Under the pieces are notes generated by a model. That model was not told where the DNA came from and did not search any database. It worked only from the letters and a program-made list of their open reading frames with translations. Position numbers and translations under genes: made by a program. Of a DNA stretch of 22,997 bases, positions 15,971 to 22,997 are shown one piece after another (position 1 is the first letter of the stretch; the number at the start of each line of letters is the position of its first letter). Origin of the DNA: DASYML01 sp036009045 (GTDB lineage: Bacteria > Acidobacteriota > Blastocatellia > Pyrinomonadales > Pyrinomonadaceae); assembly GCA_036009045.1 (NCBI GenBank), contig DASYML010000172.1, forward strand, positions 1-22,997, written 5' to 3'.

Positions 15971-16339
15971 ATGCGAAGAACTTTAGCTCTTTTTGCTTTG
16001 CTGGCCGTCGCTGCTCTCGGGGCCGGTTGCGCAGCGGACAACGCGAATAACGCCAACACTAACACCAACACGAATGCCGCTGGTACGACGACCAACACCA
16101 ACACGACCTCTACCACGACCAACACGACCGGCACCAGCACCACGACCGGGACCAACACCAATGCCAACATGACCACCGGCAACATGAACGGCAACACGGC
16201 CACCGGCGGCAACATGAACAGCAACATGGGCACCAATGCGAATCATGGCAACACGAACAGCAATATGGGCACCAATGCGAATCACGGCAACACGAACAGC
16301 AACATGGGGAACAACAACAACGCGACTCGTCGCCCTTAG
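15971..16339 (+). CDS. Asn/Thr-rich low-complexity lipoprotein
   Basis: 122 residues. A 19-residue signal peptide (MRRTLALFALLAVAALGAG) ends at C20, giving a probable lipobox LGAGC; Gly at -3 is not ideal, so plain Sec cleavage is possible. The mature protein is almost only Asn, Thr, Gly, Met, Ala and Ser. A first part is rich in NTNT runs and a second holds a 13-residue tandem repeat, NSNMGTNANHGNT, present twice and starting a third time. No enzymatic domain is visible. It is probably a flexible, surface or periplasmic, lipid-anchored protein of unknown role. Such Asn/Thr-rich lipoproteins are seen in Acidobacteriota, from memory. The start is supported by AGGAG 7-9 nt upstream. It is monocistronic, with a long structured leader and a strong terminator. 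Confidence 0.85.
   Translation: MRRTLALFALLAVAALGAGCAADNANNANTNTNTNAAGTTTNTNTTSTTTNTTGTSTTTGTNTNANMTTGNMNGNTATGGNMNSNMGTNANHGNTNSNMGTNANHGNTNSNMGNNNNATRRP
16217..16294 (+). repeat. Two tandem copies of a 39-bp coding repeat
   Basis: Units 16217-16255 and 16256-16294 differ at only two bases (both synonymous: AAC/AAT and CAT/CAC), and a partial third unit follows to about 16309. They encode 13 residues each inside the lipoprotein. The near-identity suggests recent duplication by slippage, so the copy number may vary between strains. Confidence 0.9.
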
Positions 16340-16364
16340 TTCACCGGGCAATGGTTGAATGAGG

Positions 16365-16400
16365 GAGGCGCGTTGAGATTTCAACGCGCCTTTCGTCTTT
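16365..16400 (+). terminator. Intrinsic terminator of the lipoprotein gene
   Basis: A stem of about 11 bp, AGGCGCGTTGA/TCAACGCGCCT, with a GATT loop (16366-16391), followed by TTCGTCTTT. It lies about 26 bp after the stop. The T-tract is interrupted but the stem is strong. Confidence 0.85.
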
Positions 16401-16454
16401 GTGCCGTGAGCACCTTCTGACCTGAGCCTCGCCGGGCACTCAGTTAAATCTTCC

Positions 16455-17342
16455 GTGAGCAAGATATTAATGCCGGAGGAGCGAGCCTATTGCTTCCTCA
16501 CGGATACCATTGAAGCGAGCAGGGCGCTTGTGAGTCTTGAGGGCGAGACCATCCTCGGCCTAGATACTGAGACTTACTGGGAACCTGCGGCCAATCACTC
16601 ACGCGTTTCGCTCGTACAGCTTGCGCCGCGCCATAATGAGGCGCTGGTGATAGACGCGCTCTCCGTTGACCTGGATATTTTGAGGCCCATCATCGAATCG
16701 CCGTCAATCATCATGGTGGCCCACAACGCGCGTTTTGATGAAGGGATGCTGGTCGGAGCAGGGTTTCAGCCAGCAGGCTTTGTAGACACTTTAAGACTGG
16801 CGCGCTCAGCGTTGCGCCTTCCATCGTATAGCCTCGCGGCTGTCTCCGCGCATCTCTTCGGCATCGAGATGGATAAGTCCTTCCAGAAATCGAACTGGCG
16901 ACGCAGGCCCTTGACACGCGCGCAACTCGATTACGCAGCGACGGATGCTTACGTCACCCTGCGCGTCTACGAGGAGCTAGAGGGCATCCTGACGGAGCAG
17001 GGCAGGTTTGAGGATGCACTGCGTTTTGCCAGTCTCGCACCATCGAGCGGCGAGACGCGCACGCCGCGCAAACGCCGTGCGCCGCAACCACCGCCGCGCC
17101 CGCTCACAAAGGAAGAGCAGCGCATGCTCAGGGCTTTAAAAAAGTGGCGGCTGGAAAAATCTTTCGCAGAGCATCTGCCCGCCTACATGATCTGTCCTGA
17201 CCGCACGCTCGAACACATGGTGATGGAACTCCCCGTCACGCTCGAAGCGCTCAACAACATACACGGCCTCGGCGCATCCAGAATCGCCCGCTATGGACAG
17301 GAACTTCTCGATCAACTCAAACAAGAGCGAGAGCAAGGATGA
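16455..17342 (+). CDS. rnd: Ribonuclease D family 3'-5' exonuclease with HRDC domain
   Basis: 295 residues. RNase D trims 3' ends of tRNA and other structured RNA precursors. The DEDDy exonuclease core has Exo I D37-T-E39 (LGLDTET), Exo II HNARFD with N90 and D94, and Exo III Y159-x3-D163 (YAATDAY), so the metal-binding residues are complete. A basic, Pro-rich linker (about 190-215, RTPRKRRAPQPPPRP) leads to one HRDC nucleic-acid-binding domain at about 216-290. E. coli RNase D has more C-terminal material; one HRDC is common elsewhere. The frame begins with GTG 16455, and ATG 16470 is an equally possible start since neither has a clear ribosome binding site. The last codons (GAG CAA GGA TGA) run into the heptamer array shared with the convergent gene. 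Confidence 0.92.
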   Translation: MSKILMPEERAYCFLTDTIEASRALVSLEGETILGLDTETYWEPAANHSRVSLVQLAPRHNEALVIDALSVDLDILRPIIESPSIIMVAHNARFDEGMLVGAGFQPAGFVDTLRLARSALRLPSYSLAAVSAHLFGIEMDKSFQKSNWRRRPLTRAQLDYAATDAYVTLRVYEELEGILTEQGRFEDALRFASLAPSSGETRTPRKRRAPQPPPRPLTKEEQRMLRALKKWRLEKSFAEHLPAYMICPDRTLEHMVMELPVTLEALNNIHGLGASRIARYGQELLDQLKQEREQG

Positions 17343-17416
17343 AGGATGAAAGAAAAACTATGCGTCCTGAATAGCCGCTCTCTCATCCTTCACCCTTCAT
17401 CCTTCCTACTTCCGAC
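17337..17416. repeat. Inverted heptamer arrays shared by two convergent gene ends
   Basis: Left: GGATGAA twice at 17337-17350. Right: five heptads at 17382-17416, CTCATCC, TTCACCC, TTCATCC, TTCCTAC, TTCCGAC. The perfect pairing is AAGGATGAAGG (17336-17346) with 17394-17404. Both flanking stop codons lie inside the words: TGA of the RNase D gene in the first GGATGAA, and TGA of the DUF255 gene in CTCATCC. The array therefore encodes the last residues of the DUF255 protein (SEVGRMKGEG). Confidence 0.85.
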
Positions 17417-19488
17417 TTGCTTTCCCGCTTTCCTAGTTGTTCTCCAAGTTCTGCCGCCGTGGTGACGGGTTGCTGGCAGGTGTAGTTTTCGCAGACGTAA
17501 GCGGTCGCGCGATTATCTATCATGTGTCGTTCGCGCAGGAGCGGCACGGCCTGTGCGGCACGCTCATCGGCTGGCGCTGATTGCGCGACCACTTTATTGG
17601 GCAGGTATCTTTTCCAGACCTCGCGCGCGAGGGCCTGAGCGTCCGGCGATTCGCGCGGGCCTATAATGACGATCTCTTTGGGCGAGGAGAGATGAAAATC
17701 CAGCGCGGACAGCGCGCGGCCAAATGCCGACGGGTAGCGCTTGGTGGCGTCATTCAAGAGACGGAAAATAGTGATGGCCCTGCGCCTGTAATCTTCATTA
17801 CCTGTGAGAAGCGCGAGGCGCAGCAAAACATCTGCGGCGACGTTATTGCCGGAGGGCGTCGCGTTGTCGAAATAGTCTTTCGAGCGCACGATCAACTCTT
17901 CATGGCTCTTGCCCGTATAGAAAAAGCCGCCTTCGTCCTCGTCCCAGAACTCATCTATCATTTTGTCCGCGAGGGCGCGTGCCTCTTCCAGCCAGCGCAA
18001 TTCGCCCGTCGCTTCATAGAGCGCAATCAGGCCGTCCGCGAAGAACGCATAATCTTCCAAGTAGCCATTCAACTTCGCCTGCCCGTCCTTGTAAGTACGC
18101 AGCAGTAATCCATCGCGTCGTAATTGGTCCAGGACGAACTGCGCGTTTTTTCTGGCAGCATTGGCGTAATCTTCGCGCTCCAAAATAACGGACGCCTCGG
18201 CAAAGCTGGCGAGCATGAGACCATTCCAGGCCGTCAACTGTTTCTCATCGCGCGCAGGCTTAATCCGCAACTCGCGCGCCTCAAACAGCTTTCGCCTCCC
18301 ATCTCGCAACGCCGCTTCCAGACGTTCGACCGTGACTCTCAACTCCTTCGCCACTTCCAACACAGGACGGCTCACATGCAGGATATTCTTGCCCTCGAAA
18401 TTGCCCTTCTCCGTCACATCATAGTAAGCGTTGAAGAGCGCGGCATCTTCCGGTCCAAGAATCTCTTCTATCTCAGACGGCGTCCAGACGAAAAACTTTC
18501 CCTCGTGGCCTTCGGAGTCCGCGTCCTGCGTGGAATAGAACCCGCCGCGCTCGTCCGTCATCTCGCGCAGGACATAATCGAGCGTCTCTTCGGCGATGCG
18601 CCTGTAAAATTCCTGGCCCGTTAATTGGTACACATGCAGGTAAAGGCGCGAGAGCAGCGCGTTGTCGTACAGCATCTTTTCAAAATGCGGGACGAGCCAT
18701 GTGGCGTCGGTCGAATAACGATGAAAGCCGCCGCCGAGTTGATCGTACAACCCGCCTTCCGCCATCTTGCGAGAGGTCTGCAAGACCATCTCCAGGGCTT
18801 CGACCTGCCCCGTGCGATGATGTACGCGCATGAGAAATTCCAGGTTCATGGGCGCTGGAAACTTCGGCGCTCCGCCAAAGCCGCCATGCGTCGCATCATA
18901 GTTGCGAGCCATGCCGCGATAAGCATTATCAAGCGCGGCCAGTGTGAGACCTTCGCTTGATTCGCGCGTGGGATTGACGCGTCGTAACTCCGCGAGTATC
19001 TCGGATGCCGTCCTGGTGATGTCATCCTGGCGTTCCTGATAAGCGTTTGAGACGCCCGTCAACACTCTCGGAAAGCCCGGCATGTGATAGCGGTCAACTG
19101 GTGGGTAGTAAGTCCCGCCGTAAAAGGGCACGCCCGCCGGTGTGAGGAAAACGGTCATGGGCCAACCCCCCTGCCCCGTCATCATCTGGATGGCGTTCAT
19201 GTATATCTGGTCCAGGTCCGGGCGCTCTTCGCGGTCCACCTTGATGTTGACGAAATTTTCGTTCATGAGGCGCGCGATCTCTTCATTTTCAAAAGACTCG
19301 TGCTCCATCACATGACACCAGTGACAGGCCGAATACCCTATGCTGAGGAGAATGGGTTTATTCTCAGCCCGCGCTTTTTCGAGCGCCTCCTCGCCCCACG
19401 GATGCCATTCCACTGGGTTGTGCGCGTGTTGCAAGAGATACGGGCTCGTCTCGTTGATAAGATGGTTGGTAAACCTGTGCTCTGTCAT
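17383..19488 (-). CDS. DUF255 / YyaL (SPATA20-like) thioredoxin-domain protein
   Basis: 701 residues, the full length for this family. The N-terminal ~165 residues are a thioredoxin-like domain with NPVEWHPWGEEAL and a C55-H-W-C58 redox pair (SACHWCHVMEHESF), then VDREERPDLDQIY and GGWPMTVFLTP. The remaining ~530 residues form an alpha/alpha barrel like N-acylglucosamine 2-epimerases, with QLGGGFHRYSTD, HFEKMLYDNA, STQDADSEGHEGKFFVW and LTAWNGLML. The conserved tail AYVCENYTCQQPV is present. The cellular role is not established; it is usually described as a redox-linked or sugar-epimerase-like protein of the cytoplasm. ATG 19488 is preferred because AGGACAAGGGG precedes it; ATG 19521 has no ribosome binding site and would add 11 residues. 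It lies downstream of the DUF3142 pair on the same strand, separated by a heptamer-array hairpin. Confidence 0.95.
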   Translation of the reverse strand: MTEHRFTNHLINETSPYLLQHAHNPVEWHPWGEEALEKARAENKPILLSIGYSACHWCHVMEHESFENEEIARLMNENFVNIKVDREERPDLDQIYMNAIQMMTGQGGWPMTVFLTPAGVPFYGGTYYPPVDRYHMPGFPRVLTGVSNAYQERQDDITRTASEILAELRRVNPTRESSEGLTLAALDNAYRGMARNYDATHGGFGGAPKFPAPMNLEFLMRVHHRTGQVEALEMVLQTSRKMAEGGLYDQLGGGFHRYSTDATWLVPHFEKMLYDNALLSRLYLHVYQLTGQEFYRRIAEETLDYVLREMTDERGGFYSTQDADSEGHEGKFFVWTPSEIEEILGPEDAALFNAYYDVTEKGNFEGKNILHVSRPVLEVAKELRVTVERLEAALRDGRRKLFEARELRIKPARDEKQLTAWNGLMLASFAEASVILEREDYANAARKNAQFVLDQLRRDGLLLRTYKDGQAKLNGYLEDYAFFADGLIALYEATGELRWLEEARALADKMIDEFWDEDEGGFFYTGKSHEELIVRSKDYFDNATPSGNNVAADVLLRLALLTGNEDYRRRAITIFRLLNDATKRYPSAFGRALSALDFHLSSPKEIVIIGPRESPDAQALAREVWKRYLPNKVVAQSAPADERAAQAVPLLRERHMIDNRATAYVCENYTCQQPVTTAAELGEQLGKRESKSEVGRMKGEG

Positions 19489-19526
19489 GCCCCTTGTCCT
19501 TTCTTGATTGGAAAGAGACATTCTAC

Positions 19527-19629
19527 AAGAGCAAGGATGGAAAGCAAGGATGAAGGATGAAAGTGTGGCTCTTCAACTTCAATCATCCTTCTTTCATCCT
19601 TCATCCTTCCGCCTTCAAAACTTGCTCTT
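19527..19629. repeat. Inverted heptamer arrays between the TPR-like and DUF255 genes
   Basis: A perfect 18-bp stem, 19546-19563 with 19591-19608 (AAGGATGAAGGATGAAAG), with a 27-nt loop. An outer perfect 9-bp stem joins AAGAGCAAG at 19527-19535 to 19621-19629. Words are GGATGAA on the left and CATCCTT (19584-19590, 19595-19601, 19602-19608) plus CCGCCTT on the right. It uses the same word as the array at 17337-17416, so the DUF255 gene is flanked on both sides by one repeat type. The outer arm touches the stop codon of the upstream gene. Confidence 0.87.
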
Positions 19630-21943
19630 AGCTGTCTTTGTACCAGTAGGGCGTTTTCTTGGCCCAGGGGCTGGCGGGGTATCGTTTGTGTAGAAGCTGG
19701 AAGGCGGCTTTCGATGCCGCACCCGTTTCCTTGTCAGGACAGCCATAGCGTGTGGCTTTGATGGCGAGGTGCAAGGCTTCGGGCACGCGCGGGTCGTTCG
19801 GATTCCTGGTGGCCCACGAGATGACCTGACGTGAAAGATAGTTTGGGGCCGCGCCGAAGTTGGCGAGCCTCTCGTGTTCCTTCAACGCGGCGGTCTTCTG
19901 CGGCTGGTCCAGAAATAGCGGAGAAGCCGCCTCGCTGATCGCCGTGAAGGCTTTGGCGGTAGCTTTATCTTTCGTCTCGGTTGCATTATCCGGCGCGTTC
20001 GCGCGCTCGAAACCTGAGGCGGATGAGCACCACCAGTTATCGCGATACGCATCCTGTTGGCCCAACGGCAAGAGCAGTCTGCCCAGGCCGGAATCAACAT
20101 TCGGTTCGAGGCCGGGAAATTGGAGCCAAGCATAGATAGCAGCGAATTTTTTGGCGTCGCTCCCCTTTGCCGTCAGGTAGTCGTCCAGATGAGCGCTCAT
20201 AGAGGGGACGAGGCTCTTCAACAACGGGACAAGTTCGCTCGCGGTCCTGTCATCATCAAGCAGGACGGCTCGCAGCCATGTCGCCTGTGCGAGGTCTCTG
20301 CGCAGGTGTTCGGGTAGCGCATTGCTCGTCGCCGCATCCTTGAGCACGCTGAGCGGCATCTTCTCGTTGAGAACCCTGGCGGCATCCACGTCGAAGAGGG
20401 TGCGCCCGTCCGCGAACACTTTCAAATCATTATCCTGCGAGATGTCTTCCGGCTGCTCTCTTCCATCTTCATCCCAACTGAAGCCAGCCGGGGTGCGTTG
20501 CGCGTAGGTCAGAAATTCAAAGAGGTTGGAGGCGAGCTTCAAACGCTGGGCCAGAAATAGATTCAAGGCGGAGTGCGGCAAACTCTTCCTGTCCTTCGTC
20601 AATAAATCGTCAAGCTTCTGCCGGGCTTCACCGCCTCTGCCCGACTCGTTGAGAAGGCGTATGCTGTGGAACGAGACGTTGGCGAAGGCCGCAGAGTTCG
20701 ATTTGACTTTCGACGCCGCTTCGAGCAGCGCGGCGACTTGCGTATGGCCCGCAGGGACTTTCGAGAGCGCGGCGACGAGCCACGGCAGCGAGCCTGTCCG
20801 GCTCCACTTTTGCAGAGAATGGTCCAAGGCTCCCGCGCCTCCCGATTGAAAAGTGATGATCCAATCCGTCACATCATCACTCCGCAATCCGGTAGGCGGT
20901 TTGTTATCGTTGGCCCCGGCTTGCTCATCACCGACGAAATCATCCAGCAGCAGCGTGTAATCCCAGAGGTCCTGTTTCAGATTTTCATCGAAATCTTTTT
21001 GGACCAGCGTGTGGGCCAACTCGTGCAGTTTATCTTCTGGATGAAGACGCACGCGGACGAGATTCAAGAGCCTGCTCGCGGCATGATGCGACGCGCTCAG
21101 GTTCCCGTCCTTGAGCACTTTATTCAACTGGCTTTCCGCCCCCGCGAGTGATTCCTTCTTGCTTTCATCCGGTCCGAGGCTGGCCTTGCGGAGCAGCGTG
21201 CGAGCGATGAGATAGGCGGCCTTTTCGCGCCAGGGAGAGTTTGCGTCGCCAGCTATCGCTTCAAACAACTTTTTTGCTTCGTCAAAATTTCCGGCGTAAA
21301 AATTAGCGGCGGCGATTTGATAAGCCCTGTCTGCGCGAATGAGGGCGGGCGCGTCCGGCGCGGCGCTGGCGGGAATATGTTGACCTTCGGAACAATTGGC
21401 GAAGACCTGATCCTGCGCCTGGACCCAGTCCTTTACTTCTACGCCCGCGCCACCGAACTTTTTAACCCTCTCTTCGAGCGTCGAGGCCGCGTTGAGAAAG
21501 GCATCCTCCTGGCAGTTAAGATACGTGTCATATTCGTTGGGCTTTTCCCTGGACCTGTAAACTTCAATCTTGGGCGGCGTGCCGATGCCCGCAACTTTCC
21601 CTCTCGCCTCAATCCATTTAGCGGTCCAGTCGGCCTCGTGATCTTCCCATGTGTAATCGAGTCGCTCCTTCCACAATTCGACAAGGGCCTTCTGCTCCTC
21701 CGGGTTAAAGCCCGCGCCGGACAGGTTGCGATAAGCGGCGTACAGGTACGAGCGCGCATAGGTCGGTTGCACAATCCCTATATCTCCGCCCGCGAATCTC
21801 TCAAGCGGAAATTCCGGGTGGACCGTGAAAGTGAACACGGCTTCCGTGGTAAATGGACCACACGCGAAGACCGTTTGGACATAGCAGAAGAGGGAAACTA
21901 TCAACAAGAGAACGCACAGAGATTGACGAGTCTGGGTGCTCAT
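19628..21943 (-). CDS. Secreted TPR-like protein of unknown function ('CGPF' type)
   Basis: 771 residues from ATG 21943, chosen because AGAGG lies 9 nt upstream and a signal peptide follows at once. The longer open frame would only add codons read out of the upstream gene. Residues 1-27 form a signal peptide ending TVFA; C28 follows at once (CGPFTTEAVFTFTVHPEFP), so lipid anchoring is possible though the lipobox is poor. A tetratricopeptide-like stretch lies at about 205-255 (ANFYAGNFDEAKKLFEAIAG). The rest is mainly helical with repeated Leu/Ala spacing, and ends in a WATRNPNDPRVPEALHLAIK helix resembling another TPR. No catalytic motif is seen. The start overlaps the stop of the DUF3142 gene (ATGA), so the two are translated together and probably work together outside the cytoplasm. 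I do not recognise a named function. Confidence 0.82.
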   Translation of the reverse strand: MSTQTRQSLCVLLLIVSLFCYVQTVFACGPFTTEAVFTFTVHPEFPLERFAGGDIGIVQPTYARSYLYAAYRNLSGAGFNPEEQKALVELWKERLDYTWEDHEADWTAKWIEARGKVAGIGTPPKIEVYRSREKPNEYDTYLNCQEDAFLNAASTLEERVKKFGGAGVEVKDWVQAQDQVFANCSEGQHIPASAAPDAPALIRADRAYQIAAANFYAGNFDEAKKLFEAIAGDANSPWREKAAYLIARTLLRKASLGPDESKKESLAGAESQLNKVLKDGNLSASHHAASRLLNLVRVRLHPEDKLHELAHTLVQKDFDENLKQDLWDYTLLLDDFVGDEQAGANDNKPPTGLRSDDVTDWIITFQSGGAGALDHSLQKWSRTGSLPWLVAALSKVPAGHTQVAALLEAASKVKSNSAAFANVSFHSIRLLNESGRGGEARQKLDDLLTKDRKSLPHSALNLFLAQRLKLASNLFEFLTYAQRTPAGFSWDEDGREQPEDISQDNDLKVFADGRTLFDVDAARVLNEKMPLSVLKDAATSNALPEHLRRDLAQATWLRAVLLDDDRTASELVPLLKSLVPSMSAHLDDYLTAKGSDAKKFAAIYAWLQFPGLEPNVDSGLGRLLLPLGQQDAYRDNWWCSSASGFERANAPDNATETKDKATAKAFTAISEAASPLFLDQPQKTAALKEHERLANFGAAPNYLSRQVISWATRNPNDPRVPEALHLAIKATRYGCPDKETGAASKAAFQLLHKRYPASPWAKKTPYWYKDS

Positions 21944-22755
21944 TTTTTGGACCTCTCTATCATGTGACGCACGTTGACGGGAGACCAGTCTTGCGTGCTG
22001 AAAACGTAAAAACGTCTGGCGGAAGGTAATGCCAGTAAAGTTTCGTCGGTGGCGATTCCCGCGCTGTCGCGGCACAGGGCCTGGCGAAATTCTGCGCCCG
22101 TGGCGAGATATGAGACGACCTGTCGCTGGTCCAGTCCCATACGAAAGAGCATCGGCACGGCCTCGTCCACGGGCAGCCCCGTGAGCCAGTCGTCATGTGT
22201 ACACCATGACGCGAGGGCCGTGATGGATAAAGGGAGTTGTTGCGGCAAGCGGTGGCGAAGCTCGAACAGCAGGCTGCGATAAAAATCGCGCTCGCTCAGC
22301 TTCGCGTCAAAGTCAACTTGAATCGCGGCGATGCCGGGCAGGCTTGCCAACTCCGCGATCTCAGAGGCGGTTTGGGCCAACTGCTCAGAAGTGAGTCGCG
22401 GCGGTTCTCGCCTATCCGATTCGATGCGCGCGACGGCGATGAGCATTGTGCCCTGTGGAACGCTCAAGGGTTGCAGGCGCGGGCGTTTTGATGTTATCTC
22501 GCCGCGTAAAAAGATGGTCTTGGCGAGAAAGGCGACGCCCACCTCGCGCGTGTCTATAAAGTCGAGCGCGACGGGACGCTCCCAGGCCCAGAGGATGACT
22601 CGCGGAAAGGCGTTCATGCGATTCTCGACGGATGAAGGCGTCGGCGCGAACAGTCTTCGCAGACGCTGAGACAGAATCGCGGCGGTCGTGAGCGAGACTA
22701 AGAGCAAGCAGGCGATGAGCCACAGGCTCTTTTGATATGGGCCGTGTTTGAGCAT
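21940..22755 (-). CDS. DUF3142 family protein, membrane-anchored
   Basis: 271 residues. A single transmembrane helix or uncleaved signal anchor at about 9-29 is followed by a domain matching DUF3142 as I recall it: VILWAWERP (53-61), VGVAFLAKT, QVDFDAKLSERDFY (146-159), SITALASWCTHDDWL (177-191) and DEAVPMLFRMG (197-207). The conserved Asp, Glu, Trp and Cys positions on short strands suggest a TIM-barrel, glycoside-hydrolase-like fold, but the activity of the family is not known to me. It would face the periplasm. Its stop overlaps the start of the next gene by 4 nt (ATGA at 21943-21940). No clear Shine-Dalgarno precedes ATG 22755, and no good promoter was found upstream. Confidence 0.85.
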   Translation of the reverse strand: MLKHGPYQKSLWLIACLLLVSLTTAAILSQRLRRLFAPTPSSVENRMNAFPRVILWAWERPVALDFIDTREVGVAFLAKTIFLRGEITSKRPRLQPLSVPQGTMLIAVARIESDRREPPRLTSEQLAQTASEIAELASLPGIAAIQVDFDAKLSERDFYRSLLFELRHRLPQQLPLSITALASWCTHDDWLTGLPVDEAVPMLFRMGLDQRQVVSYLATGAEFRQALCRDSAGIATDETLLALPSARRFYVFSTQDWSPVNVRHMIERSKK

Positions 22756-22997
22756 CTCAGGGGAACGAAAATTCAGGGCGCAGTTTACAACAAACTGGCA
22801 AAATGAAAAAGGGGAGGTCTGCCATGAGCCATAAACGACGCTGGTCGTGGGTCATCTTCACTGTTGAGCCAGCAGAGATGATCTGTGATTGAGAATCAGA
22901 CGCCCCGGCTTCGGGTGCTCGTTCATCTGCGGGGCGTAACGTGAGGCCAACAAGAGTGGTTCTTATTAGCTGGCAGCGAGGAATCGTACCCGTACAA
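22756..22997. other. Right-edge gap with a small possible ORF and a hairpin
   Basis: No gene of normal size. On the plus strand ATG 22824 has an excellent ribosome binding site (GGGGAGG, 6 nt away) but the frame closes after 22 codons (stop 22890-22892). The product, starting MSHKRRWSWVIF, resembles nothing I know. A hairpin with an 8-bp stem, ACGCCCCG/CGGGGCGT, joins 22900-22907 to 22930-22937. It could belong to the leader of the minus-strand DUF3142 operon. Confidence 0.3.

Noticed and set aside
21944..22075. 44-codon N-terminal extension of the TPR-like protein
   Set aside because: It overlaps the DUF3142 gene and would bury the signal peptide; ATG 21943 has a good ribosome binding site and forms the ATGA overlap.
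22824..22892. 22-codon plus-strand ORF with a strong ribosome binding site
   Set aside because: Too short to call a gene without conservation data; kept only as a note in the right-edge gap.
1..22997. CRISPR array, tRNA, rRNA, prophage or defence island
   Set aside because: No spaced direct repeats of CRISPR type, no tRNA cloverleaf or rRNA stretch, and no phage genes were seen. The tandem words are contiguous and inverted, unlike CRISPR.

Overview
The window comes from a fairly GC-rich bacterium (roughly 60% G+C by eye). The best guess is Acidobacteriota, perhaps Blastocatellia. The reasons are an Asn/Thr-rich lipoprotein, a DUF3142 gene coupled to a secreted 'CGPF' protein, a DUF255/YyaL-type protein, and gene gaps rich in palindromic and short-period repeats. 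This placement is inference; there is no rRNA or other marker. No tRNA, rRNA, CRISPR array or phage is visible. The only mobile-element gene is the first 31 codons of an IS1/InsA-like transposase at the left edge.

Layout. (1) 1-95: transposase fragment on the minus strand. (2) 384-2180: FtsH-type membrane AAA+ zinc protease, followed by a 221-bp nested palindromic element (2196-2416). (3) 2577-5929: a small protein with an Mrr_N-like domain and a nuclease-like fold, translationally coupled by an ATGA overlap to full-length mutS. (4) 6124-6324: a small LysM protein. (5) 12206 back to 6456 on the minus strand: pdhA-pdhB-pdhC (pyruvate dehydrogenase E1alpha, E1beta, E2), then an EamA-family transporter and a cation diffusion facilitator, driven by a good sigma70-type promoter at 12352-12333. 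(6) 14967 back to 12430: a membrane HD-GYP/GAF/GGDEF cyclic-di-GMP protein with its own promoter and a strong intrinsic terminator. (7) 15000-15970: a long divergent gap whose right half is a hairpin-rich leader. (8) 15971-16339: Asn/Thr-rich lipoprotein with terminator. (9) 16455-17342: RNase D with HRDC domain. (10) 19488 back to 17383: DUF255 thioredoxin-domain protein. (11) 22755 back to 19628: DUF3142 protein coupled by ATGA overlap to a large secreted TPR-like protein.

Most genes are housekeeping. The unusual material lies between them. Five gaps hold inverted pairs of degenerate 7-nt (once 8-nt) tandem words. These arrays run into the 3' ends of flanking genes and supply or adjoin several stop codons. 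With the nested palindrome behind the protease gene, they resemble the short tandemly repeated (STRR) sequences of cyanobacteria, but are arranged as hairpins. A second genome-scale signal is the motif TGGWCCA, hand-counted 22 times against about 3 expected from base composition, in several reading frames and in gaps. The best candidate for new gene biology is the nuclease-like protein coupled to mutS.
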